NCBI RefSeq assembly: GCF_001439785.1
Contig: NZ_JYLI01000019.1
Location: 1 to 64,000, forward strand
Direction: 5' to 3'
DNA: 64,000 nucleotides
Origin: Pseudomonas poae
Lineage (GTDB): Bacteria; Pseudomonadota; Gammaproteobacteria; Pseudomonadales; Pseudomonadaceae
The notes beneath the pieces are model-generated. The model made no database searches. It saw only the letters and a program-made list of their open reading frames with translations, and was not told the origin of the DNA. The number at the start of each line of letters is the position of its first letter. The stretch's first letter is position 1. This document shows, in pieces, positions 27,631 through 36,946 of the stretch. A program made the position numbers and the translations under genes.

Positions 27631-30600
27631 GTGAACACACGCAAGTCAGGGTTAACAACCGCCATTCACGCAGCCTTGCGCCACCCGCGCAGCGCGCCCT
27701 ATGGCGCATTGCTGTGCTGCCTGGCCAGCCTGGGCACCGCCCACGCCGCCCCCTATGTGGAAACCGGCAAGCCAGGCGATGCCGCCAGTTGGCGCAGCGC
27801 TGAGTTCAAGGCCGACTGGGGCCTGGGCGCGGTGCATGCCGATACCGCGTATGCCGCCGGCTACAGCGGCAAGGGTGTGAAACTGGGCATTTTCGACCAG
27901 CCGGTGTACGCCGCGCACCCGGAGTTTGCCAGCCCCGACAAAGTGTTGACGATTGTCACCGAGGGCATCCGCCAGTACACCGACCCGTATATCCCGGTAA
28001 AAGCCGGCGATGCGTTCCGCTATGACGGCACGCCGTCACTGGGTTCCAACGGCAAACTGGGCAACCACGGCACCCACGTCGGCGGGATCGCCGCAGGCAA
28101 CCGCGACGGTGGGCCGATGCACGGCGTGGCGTACGGTGCGCAGATCATCAGCGCCGAGAACGGCGACCCGGGCCCCGAAGACGGCATCATCCTTGGCAAC
28201 GATGGCGCCGTGTACAAGGCCGGCTGGGATGCCCTGGTGGCCAGCGGCGCGCGCATCATCAACAACAGCTGGGGGATTGGCATTGGCGATCAATACGCCA
28301 AGGGCGGACGGGATCCGGCGTTTCCCAATTTCACCGTGAATGAAGCCCAGGCGCAGTTCAATAACATCCGCCCGATCCTCGGCACCATCGCCGGCGGTGC
28401 CTACCAGGGCGCGATCGATGCCGCGCGCAGCGGCGTGCTGACGATCTTCGCCGCCGGCAACGACTACAACCGCAACAACCCGGATGCGATTTCGGGCCTG
28501 GCGTACTTCGTGCCGGAGATTGCGCCCAACTGGCTGTCGGTGGCCGCCTTGCAGCAAAACCCGGACACCGCGAGCGCCAACCCCTATGTGATCAGCACCT
28601 TTTCTTCGCGCTGCGGCTATGCGGCGAGCTTCTGCGTGTCGGCCCCCGGCACGAAAATCTTCAGCTCGGTCATCAACGGCACCAACCTGGACAACCTCAC
28701 CACCGACTACGCCAACTTCAACGGCACCTCCATGGCCGCGCCCCATGTGGCGGGGAGTGCGGCGGTGCTGATGGAGCGCTTCCCGTACATGAGCGGCGAT
28801 CAGATCGCCACGTTGCTCAAGACCACCGCCACCGACCTCGGCGCGCCGGGCATCGATTCGCTGTACGGCTGGGGCATGATCAACCTGGGCAAGGCCATCA
28901 ACGGGCCGGGCATGCTGGTGACCGCCGAGGATATTCCGGCCGAGTTTCGCATCGACGGCGCCTACGGCAGCGGGCAGTTCGTCGCCGACCTGCCGGGCAT
29001 CGGCGCGGTGGTGGATGCCGGCAAACCCACGCAGCGGGTGTGCACCGATGTGCATTGCGGGCTGGACGTGTGGAGCAATGACATTGCCGGCCATGGCGGC
29101 CTGACCAAGCTGGGCATCGGCACCCTGGTGCTGAGCGGCACCAACACCTACAGCGGCCCGACCCTGGTCAATCAGGGGCGGCTGGCAATCAACGGCTCGC
29201 TGACCTCGGACGTCACCGTCAGCCAGAGCGGCGTGGTTGGCGGCTCCGGGCGCATCGGTTCGCTGCTGGCCAAAAGCGGTGGCACCGTGGCGCCGGGCAA
29301 CTCCATTGGCACGCTGAACGTGGCCGGTGATGTGACCTTCGACGCAGGCTCCACCTACGCCGTGGAACTGTCGCCCACCCGCAGCGACCGCATCGTGGCC
29401 GGCGGCACCGCCACGCTCAACGGCGGCACCGTGACCCTGGCCCTGGAAAACAGCCCGACGCTGCTCAGCACAGCGCAGGCGCAAAGCCTGATCGGGCGCC
29501 AGTACAACATCCTGCAAGCGGCCGGTGGCATCAATGGCCGTTTTGCGGCGGTACTGCCCGACTATCTGTTTATCGGCGGCAATCTGAACTACGGCGCCAA
29601 CGGCGTGCAACTGGATGTAGCGCGCAACGCCAACAGCTTTGCCAGCGTGGGTGTCACCGATAACCAGCGTGCCGTGGCCGCAGCGGCCGAGCAGTTGGGG
29701 GCGGGCAATGCCGTGTACGAAAGCCTGCTGCTGTCGCCAACCGCCGCGTCGGCCCAGGGCGCTTTTCAGCAACTGTCGGGGGAAATCTACCCGGCGTTGG
29801 AGACGGCCCTGGTCAACGACAGCCGCTACGTGCGCGAGGCCGTGGGCGAGCGCTTGCGCAACGGTGAGATGGGCGCCTCCAGCGACACCGTCGACAGCCG
29901 TGGCAACGTCTGGGTCAAGGCCCTCGGTGCCTGGGGCAAGACCGACAGCCGCAGCGACACGGCGGGTTACACCACGTCCATCGGCGGCATGCTCGCCGGG
30001 GTTGACGGGGCACTGGATGAGTCCACCCGCATCGGTCTGGTGGCGGGCTACAGCGACACGTCACTGAACATGGGCAGTGACAGCCATTCGCGCGCGTCGG
30101 TCGACAGCTACCACTTCGGTGCCTATGCCGGGCATGAGATCGGCGCCTGGCGCTTGAGCGGCGGCGCGACTTACAGCTGGCACCGCGCCGACGTGAAGCG
30201 CGACCTGCAATACGGCGACGTTGCCGGCAAGCAGAAAGCCAAGGTCGATGCCCGCAGCACGCAAGTGTTCACCGAGGCAGCCTACCGCGTGAATCTGCCG
30301 GCGCTGGCGCTGGAACCCTTTGGCAACCTGGCCTACGTGCACCTGGACAGCGACGGTTTTACCGAGAAGGGCGATGCCGCCGCATTGAAAAGCGCTGACG
30401 ACACCCGCGACCTGGTGCTGAGCACTCTGGGCCTGCGTGCGTTGAAGGCCTTCAATGTGAATGATCACCAGCAACTGGAGGTGTCCGGTACCTTGGGCTG
30501 GCAGCACAACCTCAGCAGCACCGATTCCGAGCAGCACCTGGCATTTGCCTCGGGCGGCCCCTCGTTTGCGGTGCAGAGTGCGCCGATGGTGCGTGATGCA

Positions 30601-30729
30601 GCGCTGGTTGGCGCACGAGTGAGCCTGGCGCTGAGCAAGGATGCGCGAGTGAACTTCGACTACAACGGCCTGTTGGCCAGCAAGGAGAAGGTCCACGGGG
30701 TGGGGTTGAGCCTCGACTGGGCGTTCTGA
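27631..30729 (+). CDS. pspB: autotransporter serine protease, subtilisin type (PspB-like)
   Basis: 1,032 residues, a paralogue of the preceding gene with the same order of signal peptide, S8 domain, passenger repeat and barrel (last ~270 residues, ending SLDWAF). The histidine (GNHGTHVGG, H146) and serine (GTSMAAPH, S367) motifs are standard. The aspartate motif reads FDQP (D89) rather than the usual DSG or DTG. The GTG start at 27631 has AAGGAAGG five bases upstream and is preferred over an upstream TTG. Barrel and passenger segments are nearly identical to PspA, indicating duplication. Confidence 0.9.
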   Translation: MNTRKSGLTTAIHAALRHPRSAPYGALLCCLASLGTAHAAPYVETGKPGDAASWRSAEFKADWGLGAVHADTAYAAGYSGKGVKLGIFDQPVYAAHPEFASPDKVLTIVTEGIRQYTDPYIPVKAGDAFRYDGTPSLGSNGKLGNHGTHVGGIAAGNRDGGPMHGVAYGAQIISAENGDPGPEDGIILGNDGAVYKAGWDALVASGARIINNSWGIGIGDQYAKGGRDPAFPNFTVNEAQAQFNNIRPILGTIAGGAYQGAIDAARSGVLTIFAAGNDYNRNNPDAISGLAYFVPEIAPNWLSVAALQQNPDTASANPYVISTFSSRCGYAASFCVSAPGTKIFSSVINGTNLDNLTTDYANFNGTSMAAPHVAGSAAVLMERFPYMSGDQIATLLKTTATDLGAPGIDSLYGWGMINLGKAINGPGMLVTAEDIPAEFRIDGAYGSGQFVADLPGIGAVVDAGKPTQRVCTDVHCGLDVWSNDIAGHGGLTKLGIGTLVLSGTNTYSGPTLVNQGRLAINGSLTSDVTVSQSGVVGGSGRIGSLLAKSGGTVAPGNSIGTLNVAGDVTFDAGSTYAVELSPTRSDRIVAGGTATLNGGTVTLALENSPTLLSTAQAQSLIGRQYNILQAAGGINGRFAAVLPDYLFIGGNLNYGANGVQLDVARNANSFASVGVTDNQRAVAAAAEQLGAGNAVYESLLLSPTAASAQGAFQQLSGEIYPALETALVNDSRYVREAVGERLRNGEMGASSDTVDSRGNVWVKALGAWGKTDSRSDTAGYTTSIGGMLAGVDGALDESTRIGLVAGYSDTSLNMGSDSHSRASVDSYHFGAYAGHEIGAWRLSGGATYSWHRADVKRDLQYGDVAGKQKAKVDARSTQVFTEAAYRVNLPALALEPFGNLAYVHLDSDGFTEKGDAAALKSADDTRDLVLSTLGLRALKAFNVNDHQQLEVSGTLGWQHNLSSTDSEQHLAFASGGPSFAVQSAPMVRDAALVGARVSLALSKDARVNFDYNGLLASKEKVHGVGLSLDWAF

Positions 30730-30741
30730 CGCGTGAAGCGT

Positions 30742-30760
30742 TCCCGCGCCTGGCGCGGGA
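30742..30760 (+). terminator. hairpin between pspB and the lipase gene
   Basis: TCCCGCGC pairs perfectly with GCGCGGGA around a CTG loop, 12 bp after the pspB stop and 50 bp before the lipase ATG. No U-run follows, so it may only partly terminate, or may protect the processed upstream mRNA, separating lipase expression from the protease genes. Confidence 0.5.
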
Positions 30761-30809
30761 GCGATCGATTGGCTTTCTCGACAACATCAACAAAAGAGAG
30801 GCACGAGCG

Positions 30810-32234
30810 ATGGGTATCTTTGACTATAAAAACCTCGGCACCGAGGGCTCCAAGGCGTTGTTCGCCGATGCGATGGCGATCACGTTGTACACGTATCACA
30901 ATCTGGACAACGGCTTTGCCGTGGGCTATCAGCACAATGGCCTGGGCCTCGGCTTGCCCGCCACGCTGGTGGGTGCGTTGCTCGGCAGCACCGATTCCCA
31001 GGGAGTGATTCCCGGCATCCCGTGGAATCCGGACTCGGAAAAAGCGGCCCTGGACGCGGTGCGCAAGGCCGGCTGGACGCCGATCAGTGCCGCGGCCTTG
31101 GGCTACGCCGGCAAGGTCGACGCCCGAGGCACTTTCTATGGCGAAAAGGCCGGCTACACCACGGCGCAGGTCGAGGTGCTGGGCAAGCACGATGATGCTG
31201 GCAAGCTGCTGGAAATCGGCATCGGTTTTCGCGGCACCTCCGGCCCTCGGGAAAGCCTGATCAGCGACTCCATCGGCGACCTGGTCAGCGACCTGCTGGC
31301 GGCGCTGGGTCCCAAGGATTATGCAAAAAACTATGCGGGTGAAGCCTTCGGCGGTTTGCTCAAGAACGTCGCCGACTATGCCGGCGCCCATGGCCTGACC
31401 GGCAACGATGTGCTGGTCAGTGGCCACAGCCTGGGCGGGTTGGCGGTCAACAGCATGGCCGACCTGAGCAGCAATAAATGGTCAGGTTTCTACAAGGACG
31501 CCCACTACGTGGCCTACGCGTCACCGACCCAGAGCGCCGGCGATAAGGTGCTCAATGTCGGCTTTGAGAACGACCCGGTATTCCGCGCGCTGGACGGTTC
31601 ATCGGTCAACTTCGCGTCCCTGGGTGTGCACGACAAACCCCATGAGTCGACTACCGACAATATCGTCAACTTCAATGATCACTACGCCTCGACGCTGTGG
31701 AACGTGCTGCCGTTTTCCATCGCCAACCTGCCCACCTGGTTCGCGCACTTGCCCAGCGGCTATGGCGACGGCATGACGCGCATCCTGGAGTCCGGGTTCT
31801 ACGAGCAGATGACGCGCGACTCCACAGTGATCGTCGCCAACCTGTCGGACCCGGCACGGGCCAACACCTGGGTGCAGGACCTCAACCGCAATGCCGAACC
31901 GCACAAGGGCAACACCTTCATCCTTGGCAGCGACGGCAACGACCTCATCCAGGGTGGCAAGGGCGCGGACTTTATCGAGGGGGGTAAAGGCAATGACACA
32001 ATCCGCGACACCAGCGGGCATAACACCTTTCTGTTCAGCGGGTCGTTCGGCCATGACCGGGTCATCGGCTATCAGCCCAGTGACACGCTGGTGTTCGGCG
32101 GTGTGCAGGGCAGCACGGATTACCGCGATCACGCCAGGGTGGTCGGCGCCGATACGGTGCTCAGCTTTGGGGGGGATTCGGTGACGCTGGTGGGGGTGGC
32201 GAGTTTGTCGGGGGAGGGGATTGTGATCAGCTAA
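30810..32234 (+). CDS. lipA: family I.3 triacylglycerol lipase with RTX repeats (LipA/TliA)
   Basis: 474 residues, standard for the thermostable P. fluorescens lipase. The triad is visible as S207 (GHSLGG), D255 (FENDPVF) and H313 (WFAHLPSG). Calcium-binding RTX repeats (LGSDGNDLIQGGKGADFIEG, GKGND) precede a C-terminal secretion signal. It has no Sec signal peptide, so it leaves through AprDEF encoded in the same cluster. RBS AGAGG lies seven bases upstream. Confidence 0.96.
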   Translation: MGIFDYKNLGTEGSKALFADAMAITLYTYHNLDNGFAVGYQHNGLGLGLPATLVGALLGSTDSQGVIPGIPWNPDSEKAALDAVRKAGWTPISAAALGYAGKVDARGTFYGEKAGYTTAQVEVLGKHDDAGKLLEIGIGFRGTSGPRESLISDSIGDLVSDLLAALGPKDYAKNYAGEAFGGLLKNVADYAGAHGLTGNDVLVSGHSLGGLAVNSMADLSSNKWSGFYKDAHYVAYASPTQSAGDKVLNVGFENDPVFRALDGSSVNFASLGVHDKPHESTTDNIVNFNDHYASTLWNVLPFSIANLPTWFAHLPSGYGDGMTRILESGFYEQMTRDSTVIVANLSDPARANTWVQDLNRNAEPHKGNTFILGSDGNDLIQGGKGADFIEGGKGNDTIRDTSGHNTFLFSGSFGHDRVIGYQPSDTLVFGGVQGSTDYRDHARVVGADTVLSFGGDSVTLVGVASLSGEGIVIS

Positions 32235-32301
32235 GGACTGAATGCGGTTGAAACGGTGTGAAGAGCTTTGAACGCAATGCTTAAAGCAATGAGGATCAAA
32301 G

Positions 32302-32327
32302 GTGGGAGGGGGCTTGCCCCCTCCCAC
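32302..32327. terminator. bidirectional hairpin after the lipase gene
   Basis: GTGGGAGGGGG and CCCCCTCCCAC form an 11-bp perfect stem with a CTTG loop. It lies between the stops of convergent lipA and the small lipoprotein gene, matching the element at 17297-17321. Confidence 0.75.
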
Positions 32328-32357
32328 AAAGTGCCGCGCTTACACAGCATCTAGAGG

Positions 32358-32576
32358 CTAGTCTTCCTTGCGCACCGTGGCCACGTCATCAGCCTTGATG
32401 CGCATGCGCTTGCCGGCAATATCCGTGAACTCGTAAAAACCGTCGGCGGTCTTGGCGTTGGGGGCGTCCTTGGTCAGGTATTGCGTGCCGTTTTGCAGCG
32501 TGACGACCGTTTGCGTGGCGCAACCGGCCAGCAGCAGAAAAGTGAGTGCAACCAGTGGCAGACCCAAATTCTTCAT
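32358..32576 (-). CDS. YgdI/YgdR-like small lipoprotein
   Basis: 72 residues. A lipoprotein signal peptide ends in LLLAGC, followed by a DUF903-type domain (VVTLQNGTQYLTKDAPNAKT, YEFTDIAGKRMRIKADDVAT). The internal ATG at 32576 is chosen because AAGGG lies eight bases before it, too close for the upstream ATG at 32582. Envelope-anchored, function unknown, conserved in Enterobacteria and Pseudomonas. Confidence 0.88.
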   Translation of the reverse strand: MKNLGLPLVALTFLLLAGCATQTVVTLQNGTQYLTKDAPNAKTADGFYEFTDIAGKRMRIKADDVATVRKED

Positions 32577-32768
32577 GTTCATAACCCTTACCTTAACTCT
32601 GAAAAGTCCCGCAACAGCTGGCTGCGGGCCATAAATGCTACGCCATGGATCCCCCTATCTGATCACTTTTATACAAAAAGTTGCGTGCGCCATTTATCTA
32701 TTACCGATTGCAACAACGCCTGTGCAACGGCACTCTGTATGCATAACCAGTATTTGATTGTTTGCGCC

Positions 32769-34418
32769 ATGGCCAACCCCCTCGACGATCCCCTGTATTA
32801 CCTGCACAACTTCCGCCAAGTGCTGCATTGGCTGGGGCAACGCTATGCCGATCTGCTGGATGCCGACGAACAGCATTTCATTCAGCAATTCGACAGGTTG
32901 CCGCAGCCGTCCCAGGCGTTGTTGGTGCGCATGGTGATGCGCAAGGGCGTGCATTTTCGCGCGGGCAAGCTCAATTACGTGGAAATCGGTTGCCCCCATG
33001 CGGCGGCTGCGCCATTGCTCGGGCTGGGCTGGGTGCAAGACCGAAGCCCGTTGGGGTTTGAGGTGCTGTTCAGCCTGCTGCAAAAAAGCGAACTGCTCGC
33101 GGCGTTCAAGCCGTGGATCGAACACCCCAGGGGCAACAAGGCCGATTGGCTGGAACACCTGGCCGAGCAGTTCCCCGATAGCCGCAGTTTTGCCCAGTGG
33201 TGCCCGGCGCTGCCCGACACCCTCTACAGCCTCACCGTGATGCACCTGTGCGACCGTCTGCGCCTGATGTTCTTCGGCAATTTGCATCAGGACTGGTCCG
33301 AGTTCGTGCTCGCCGACCTGGGCATTCATACCTACGAAAAAGTTGCCTTCTGCGACGAATCACGAGGCCTGCGCAGCCGTGATGACGTGCATGGCTATTT
33401 GTTTTTGCACCAATGCCAGGAGGCTTTCGAGACGGGCGAAGCGGTGGAAGAGGTGCTGGAGCAGATCGCCACGCTGAAAACCGACAATCCCTGGCTGGAA
33501 AAACGCCGCGCCAAGCTGCTGTTCCAGATCGGTCAACTGTGCGAGCGCAGCGCCGAACTGGTATTGGCCGAGCAGATCTACCGGGCGTGCAGCCACCCCG
33601 GCGCCCGCGCACGGCTGATCCGCGTGCTGGAACGCCAGGAGGCCTACGCTCAGGCCATGGCCCTGGCATGCCTGGCGCAGCAGGCACCGCACAGCGCGGC
33701 CGAGCAGCAACACCTGCTGCGGGTGCTGCCGCGCCTGCGCCGCAAACTGGGCGAGCCGGCGATGCCCAAGGCCAGGCCGCGTCCGGTCACGCGGCTGGAC
33801 CTGGCGCTGGCGGTGCCGACGCCTGTGATGTCGGTGGAATACTGCGTGCAGGCGCACCTCAGCGAGCCAGACGCCCCGGTGCATTACGTGGAAAACGGGC
33901 TGATCAATTCACTGTTCGGCTTGCTCTGCTGGGACGTGATTTTCGCGCCGCTGCCGGGGTCGTTTTTTCACCCGTTCCAGCGTGGGCCTGCGGATTTGCA
34001 CAGCGAAGATTTCCATCAGCGCCGTGCGCCGCTGTTCAACGCGTGTTTCGAGCAACTGCAGGATGAGCGCTACAAAACCAGTATCCGCCAACGCTATGTG
34101 GAGAAGTGGGGCATCCAGTCGCCGTTCGTGTTCTGGAACCTGCTCAGCGAAGAGTTGCTGGAACAGGCGCTGACCTGCCTGCCCGCCGAGCACCTGCGCT
34201 ACTGGTTCGAACGCCTGCTGCTGGATATTCGCGCCAACCGCACCGGGATGCCGGACCTGATCCAGTTCTGGCCGGCGCAGAAGACCTACCGCATGATCGA
34301 GGTCAAGGGCCCCGGCGACCGCTTGCAGGACAATCAATTGCGCTGGCTGGAATTCTGCGGCGAGTACCAGATGCCGGTCACCGTCTGCTACGTGCGCTGG
34401 GCGGAGCAACCCGCTTGA
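32769..34418 (+). CDS. FAN1-type structure-specific nuclease (VRR-NUC domain)
   Basis: 549 residues. The N-terminal and middle helical parts match bacterial FAN1 proteins (YYLHNFRQVLHWLGQRYADL, then a SAP/TPR-like region with LAEQIYRACSHPGARARLIR). The C-terminal VRR-NUC nuclease shows GMPDLIQF and MIEVKGPGDRLQDNQ, which supply the PD-(D/E)XK metal residues. Bacterial FAN1 cleaves 5' flaps and can unhook crosslinks. The start is uncertain: ATG 32739 and ATG 32769 are in frame, and homologues have a short N-terminus. The stop overlaps the start of the next gene (TTGA). Confidence 0.88.
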   Translation: MANPLDDPLYYLHNFRQVLHWLGQRYADLLDADEQHFIQQFDRLPQPSQALLVRMVMRKGVHFRAGKLNYVEIGCPHAAAAPLLGLGWVQDRSPLGFEVLFSLLQKSELLAAFKPWIEHPRGNKADWLEHLAEQFPDSRSFAQWCPALPDTLYSLTVMHLCDRLRLMFFGNLHQDWSEFVLADLGIHTYEKVAFCDESRGLRSRDDVHGYLFLHQCQEAFETGEAVEEVLEQIATLKTDNPWLEKRRAKLLFQIGQLCERSAELVLAEQIYRACSHPGARARLIRVLERQEAYAQAMALACLAQQAPHSAAEQQHLLRVLPRLRRKLGEPAMPKARPRPVTRLDLALAVPTPVMSVEYCVQAHLSEPDAPVHYVENGLINSLFGLLCWDVIFAPLPGSFFHPFQRGPADLHSEDFHQRRAPLFNACFEQLQDERYKTSIRQRYVEKWGIQSPFVFWNLLSEELLEQALTCLPAEHLRYWFERLLLDIRANRTGMPDLIQFWPAQKTYRMIEVKGPGDRLQDNQLRWLEFCGEYQMPVTVCYVRWAEQPA

Positions 34419-36682
34419 GCTACAGCGTGGCCGTGCGGGCGCTGTGTGAGTTCACGGCCAAGGTCGGTGACCTCGACCTGCGCTTTACCCCGTCGCCCAG
34501 TGCCCAGGAAGGCATTATCGGCCACCGCACGGTGGCGTCCCGGCGCAGTGCGCATTACCAGAACGAAGTGGCCCTGGAGGGCGAATACCAGCAGCTCAGG
34601 GTACGGGGCAGGGCGGACGGCTACGACCCCGACAGCAATCGCCTGGAAGAGGTAAAGACCTATCGCGGCGACCTCGATGCCCAGCCTGCCAACCATCGGC
34701 TGCTGCATTGGGCGCAGGTCAAGGTGTACGGCTGGCTGATGTGCCAGAAGCTGGGGCTGAGCGAGATCAACCTGGCGCTGGTGTATTTCGATATCGTCGG
34801 CGAGGGCGAAACCCTGCTCAGCCAGCCCTTCCAGGCGGTGCAGCTCGAAGCGTTCTTCAATCAGCAATGTGCCGTGTTCCTCGACTGGGCACGCCTGGAA
34901 ATGCAACACCGCCAGGCCCGTAACCAGGCTGCGCAAGCCCTGGCATTTCCCCATGCAGCGTTTCGCCCCGGTCAGCGCGTGCTGGCCGAGACGGTGTACA
35001 AGGCGGTGAGCACCGGCCGCTGCCTGATGGCCCAGGCGCCGACCGGCATCGGCAAGACCGTCGGCACGATTTTCCCGCTGCTCAAGGCCCTGGCGCCCCG
35101 GCAATTGGACAAATTGTTCTTCCTCACCGCCAAGACGCCCGGGCGCAAGCTGGCCCTGGATGCCGCGCAGGTCTTGTACGACAGCCATCCGCAGTTATCG
35201 CTGCGTGTGCTGGAACTGGTCGCGCGGGACAAGGCCTGCGAGCACCTGGACAAGGCCTGCCATGGCCAATCGTGCCCATTGGCGAAGGGCTTTTATGATC
35301 GCCTGCCAGAAGCCCGCGCCGCCGCGTCCAGGGTGCGCCTGCTCGACCAGCGCAACCTGCGCGAGGTGGCCCTGGCCCATGACGTGTGCCCTTATTACCT
35401 GAGCCAGGAAATGGCGCGCTGGAGCGACCTGGTCGTCGCCGACTACAACTACTATTTCGATTTTGGCGCCATGCTCTTTGGCCTGGCCCAGCTCAACCAA
35501 TGGCGCGCCGCCGTGCTGGTTGACGAAGCCCACAATTTGGTCGAACGGGCCCGTGCGATGTACAGCGCGAGCCTCGATCAATACAGCCTCAAGACGTTGC
35601 GCGACACGGCGCCGGAGCCCTTGAAGAAACCTTTGCAGCGCCTCAACCGTGAATGGAATGCGCTGCACAAGGATCAGGTCGCGCCGTATCAGGCCTATGC
35701 AGCGCGGCCGGAAAAGCTGCTGCAGGCACTGAGCCTGTGCGTCGGCGCCATGGGCGACTACTTCAACGAGCGCCCCGAGGCCCTCAGCGGTGACCTGCAG
35801 ACCTTCTATTTCGCGGCGTTGCAATTTGCCAAGGTGGCTGAGCTGTTCAATGAACACTTCATCTTCGACATCAGCAAGCGTCAGCTCACCGGCAAGCGCA
35901 GCAGCTCGACCCTGTGCCTGCGCAACGTGGTGCCCGCCCCATTCATTGGCCCCAGGCTGACCGCCGCGCGCAGCAGCGTGCTGTTTTCCGCGACCCTGAG
36001 CCCCAGGCATTACTACGCCGACCTGCTGGGCCTGCCAGCGGACACCGCTTGGGTGGATGTGGAGTCGCCGTTCAAGGCCGAGCAGTTGCAGGTGCACATT
36101 GTCGAGCGCATCTCCACGCGCTTTGTGCATCGCCAGGCGTCGCTGGAGCCCATCGTCGAACTGATCGCGCGGCAGTTCACCGCGCAACCGGGCAACTACC
36201 TGGCGTTTTTTTCAAGCTTCGATTACCTGCAACAGGTCGCCCAACTGCTGGCCGAAAGGCATCCGCAGATCGCCCTGTGGCTGCAGTCGCGCGGCATGGC
36301 CGAGGCCGAGCGCCAGGCATTTCTCGACCAGTTCACCCAGCACAGCCAGGGCATCGGCTTTGCCGTGCTGGGCGGCGCGTTCGGCGAAGGTATCGACCTG
36401 CCTGGCGCGCGCTTGATCGGCGCGTTCGTGGCGACCCTGGGCCTGCCCCAACTGAACCCGGTCAATGAGCAGATGAAGCTGCGCATGGGTGCGATCTTCG
36501 GCGCCGGTTATGACTACACCTATCTGTACCCCGGGCTTCAGAAAGTGGTGCAGGCGGCGGGCAGGGTGATTCGCAGCCAGCAGGATCGCGGCGTGGTGAT
36601 GCTGATCGACGACCGCTTTGGCGAGGCGCGGGTGCGTCAGTTGTTGCCCAAGTGGTGGGCAGTGCAGTCCACCGGCGTCTGA
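34415..36682 (+). CDS. RecB-family nuclease fused to an XPD/DinG-type iron-sulfur helicase
   Basis: 755 residues from a TTG overlapping the upstream stop, with GGAG eight bases before it. The N-terminal ~190 residues carry PD-(D/E)XK motifs: D68 (GRADGY), E79-K81 (EEVKTYRG) and the RecB-type QxxxY at 102-106 (QVKVY). The helicase part has Walker A (QAPTGIGKT, ~residue 208), four cysteines for a 4Fe-4S cluster (ACEHLDKACHGQSC and HDVC), DEAH (LVDEAHN) and motif VI (QAAGRVIRSQQDRG). It is coupled to the FAN1 gene, which points to repair of flaps or crosslinks. Confidence 0.85.
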   Translation: MSYSVAVRALCEFTAKVGDLDLRFTPSPSAQEGIIGHRTVASRRSAHYQNEVALEGEYQQLRVRGRADGYDPDSNRLEEVKTYRGDLDAQPANHRLLHWAQVKVYGWLMCQKLGLSEINLALVYFDIVGEGETLLSQPFQAVQLEAFFNQQCAVFLDWARLEMQHRQARNQAAQALAFPHAAFRPGQRVLAETVYKAVSTGRCLMAQAPTGIGKTVGTIFPLLKALAPRQLDKLFFLTAKTPGRKLALDAAQVLYDSHPQLSLRVLELVARDKACEHLDKACHGQSCPLAKGFYDRLPEARAAASRVRLLDQRNLREVALAHDVCPYYLSQEMARWSDLVVADYNYYFDFGAMLFGLAQLNQWRAAVLVDEAHNLVERARAMYSASLDQYSLKTLRDTAPEPLKKPLQRLNREWNALHKDQVAPYQAYAARPEKLLQALSLCVGAMGDYFNERPEALSGDLQTFYFAALQFAKVAELFNEHFIFDISKRQLTGKRSSSTLCLRNVVPAPFIGPRLTAARSSVLFSATLSPRHYYADLLGLPADTAWVDVESPFKAEQLQVHIVERISTRFVHRQASLEPIVELIARQFTAQPGNYLAFFSSFDYLQQVAQLLAERHPQIALWLQSRGMAEAERQAFLDQFTQHSQGIGFAVLGGAFGEGIDLPGARLIGAFVATLGLPQLNPVNEQMKLRMGAIFGAGYDYTYLYPGLQKVVQAAGRVIRSQQDRGVVMLIDDRFGEARVRQLLPKWWAVQSTGV

Positions 36683-36723
36683 TGGTTTCAGGCAGCCACA
36701 TTCCTGTGGTGGGTGGGCTTGTT

Positions 36724-36905
36724 GTGGCGAGCGGGCTTGCCCTAATGACGTTCAGTTAAGCGCAGATTCCCTGTGGCGAGCAGGCTTGTCCTGCGTTGGG
36801 CTGCGCAGCAGCCCCAAAACCAGGCGCTGAACCGTATCAGGTACACCGCGTTTTGCTGGATTGGGGGCGCTGCGCACCCCAACGCGGGGCAAGCCCGCTC
36901 GCCAC
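36724..36905. repeat. composite REP element, three arms, about 180 bp
   Basis: A single REP arm (36724-36742), a conserved spacer (GTTCAGTTAAGCGCAGATTC) and an inverted REP pair (36773-36905). The whole block is the reverse complement, with substitutions, of 51569-51749. It lies between the helicase and alpha-E genes, which converge. Confidence 0.85.
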
Positions 36906-36946
36906 GGAGCGCTGCGCAGCCTCCCTCATTGAGTTCGAGGTGGGCG

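Noticed and set aside
32481..32768. 96-codon N-terminal extension of the FAN1 frame
   Set aside because: It is antisense to the lipoprotein gene and its promoter, and does not resemble FAN1.
36724..36905. possible CRISPR-like repeats because of several similar palindromic units
   Set aside because: Only three unequal arms in alternating orientation with GTGGCGAGC cores, which is REP architecture; no regular spacers and no cas genes.
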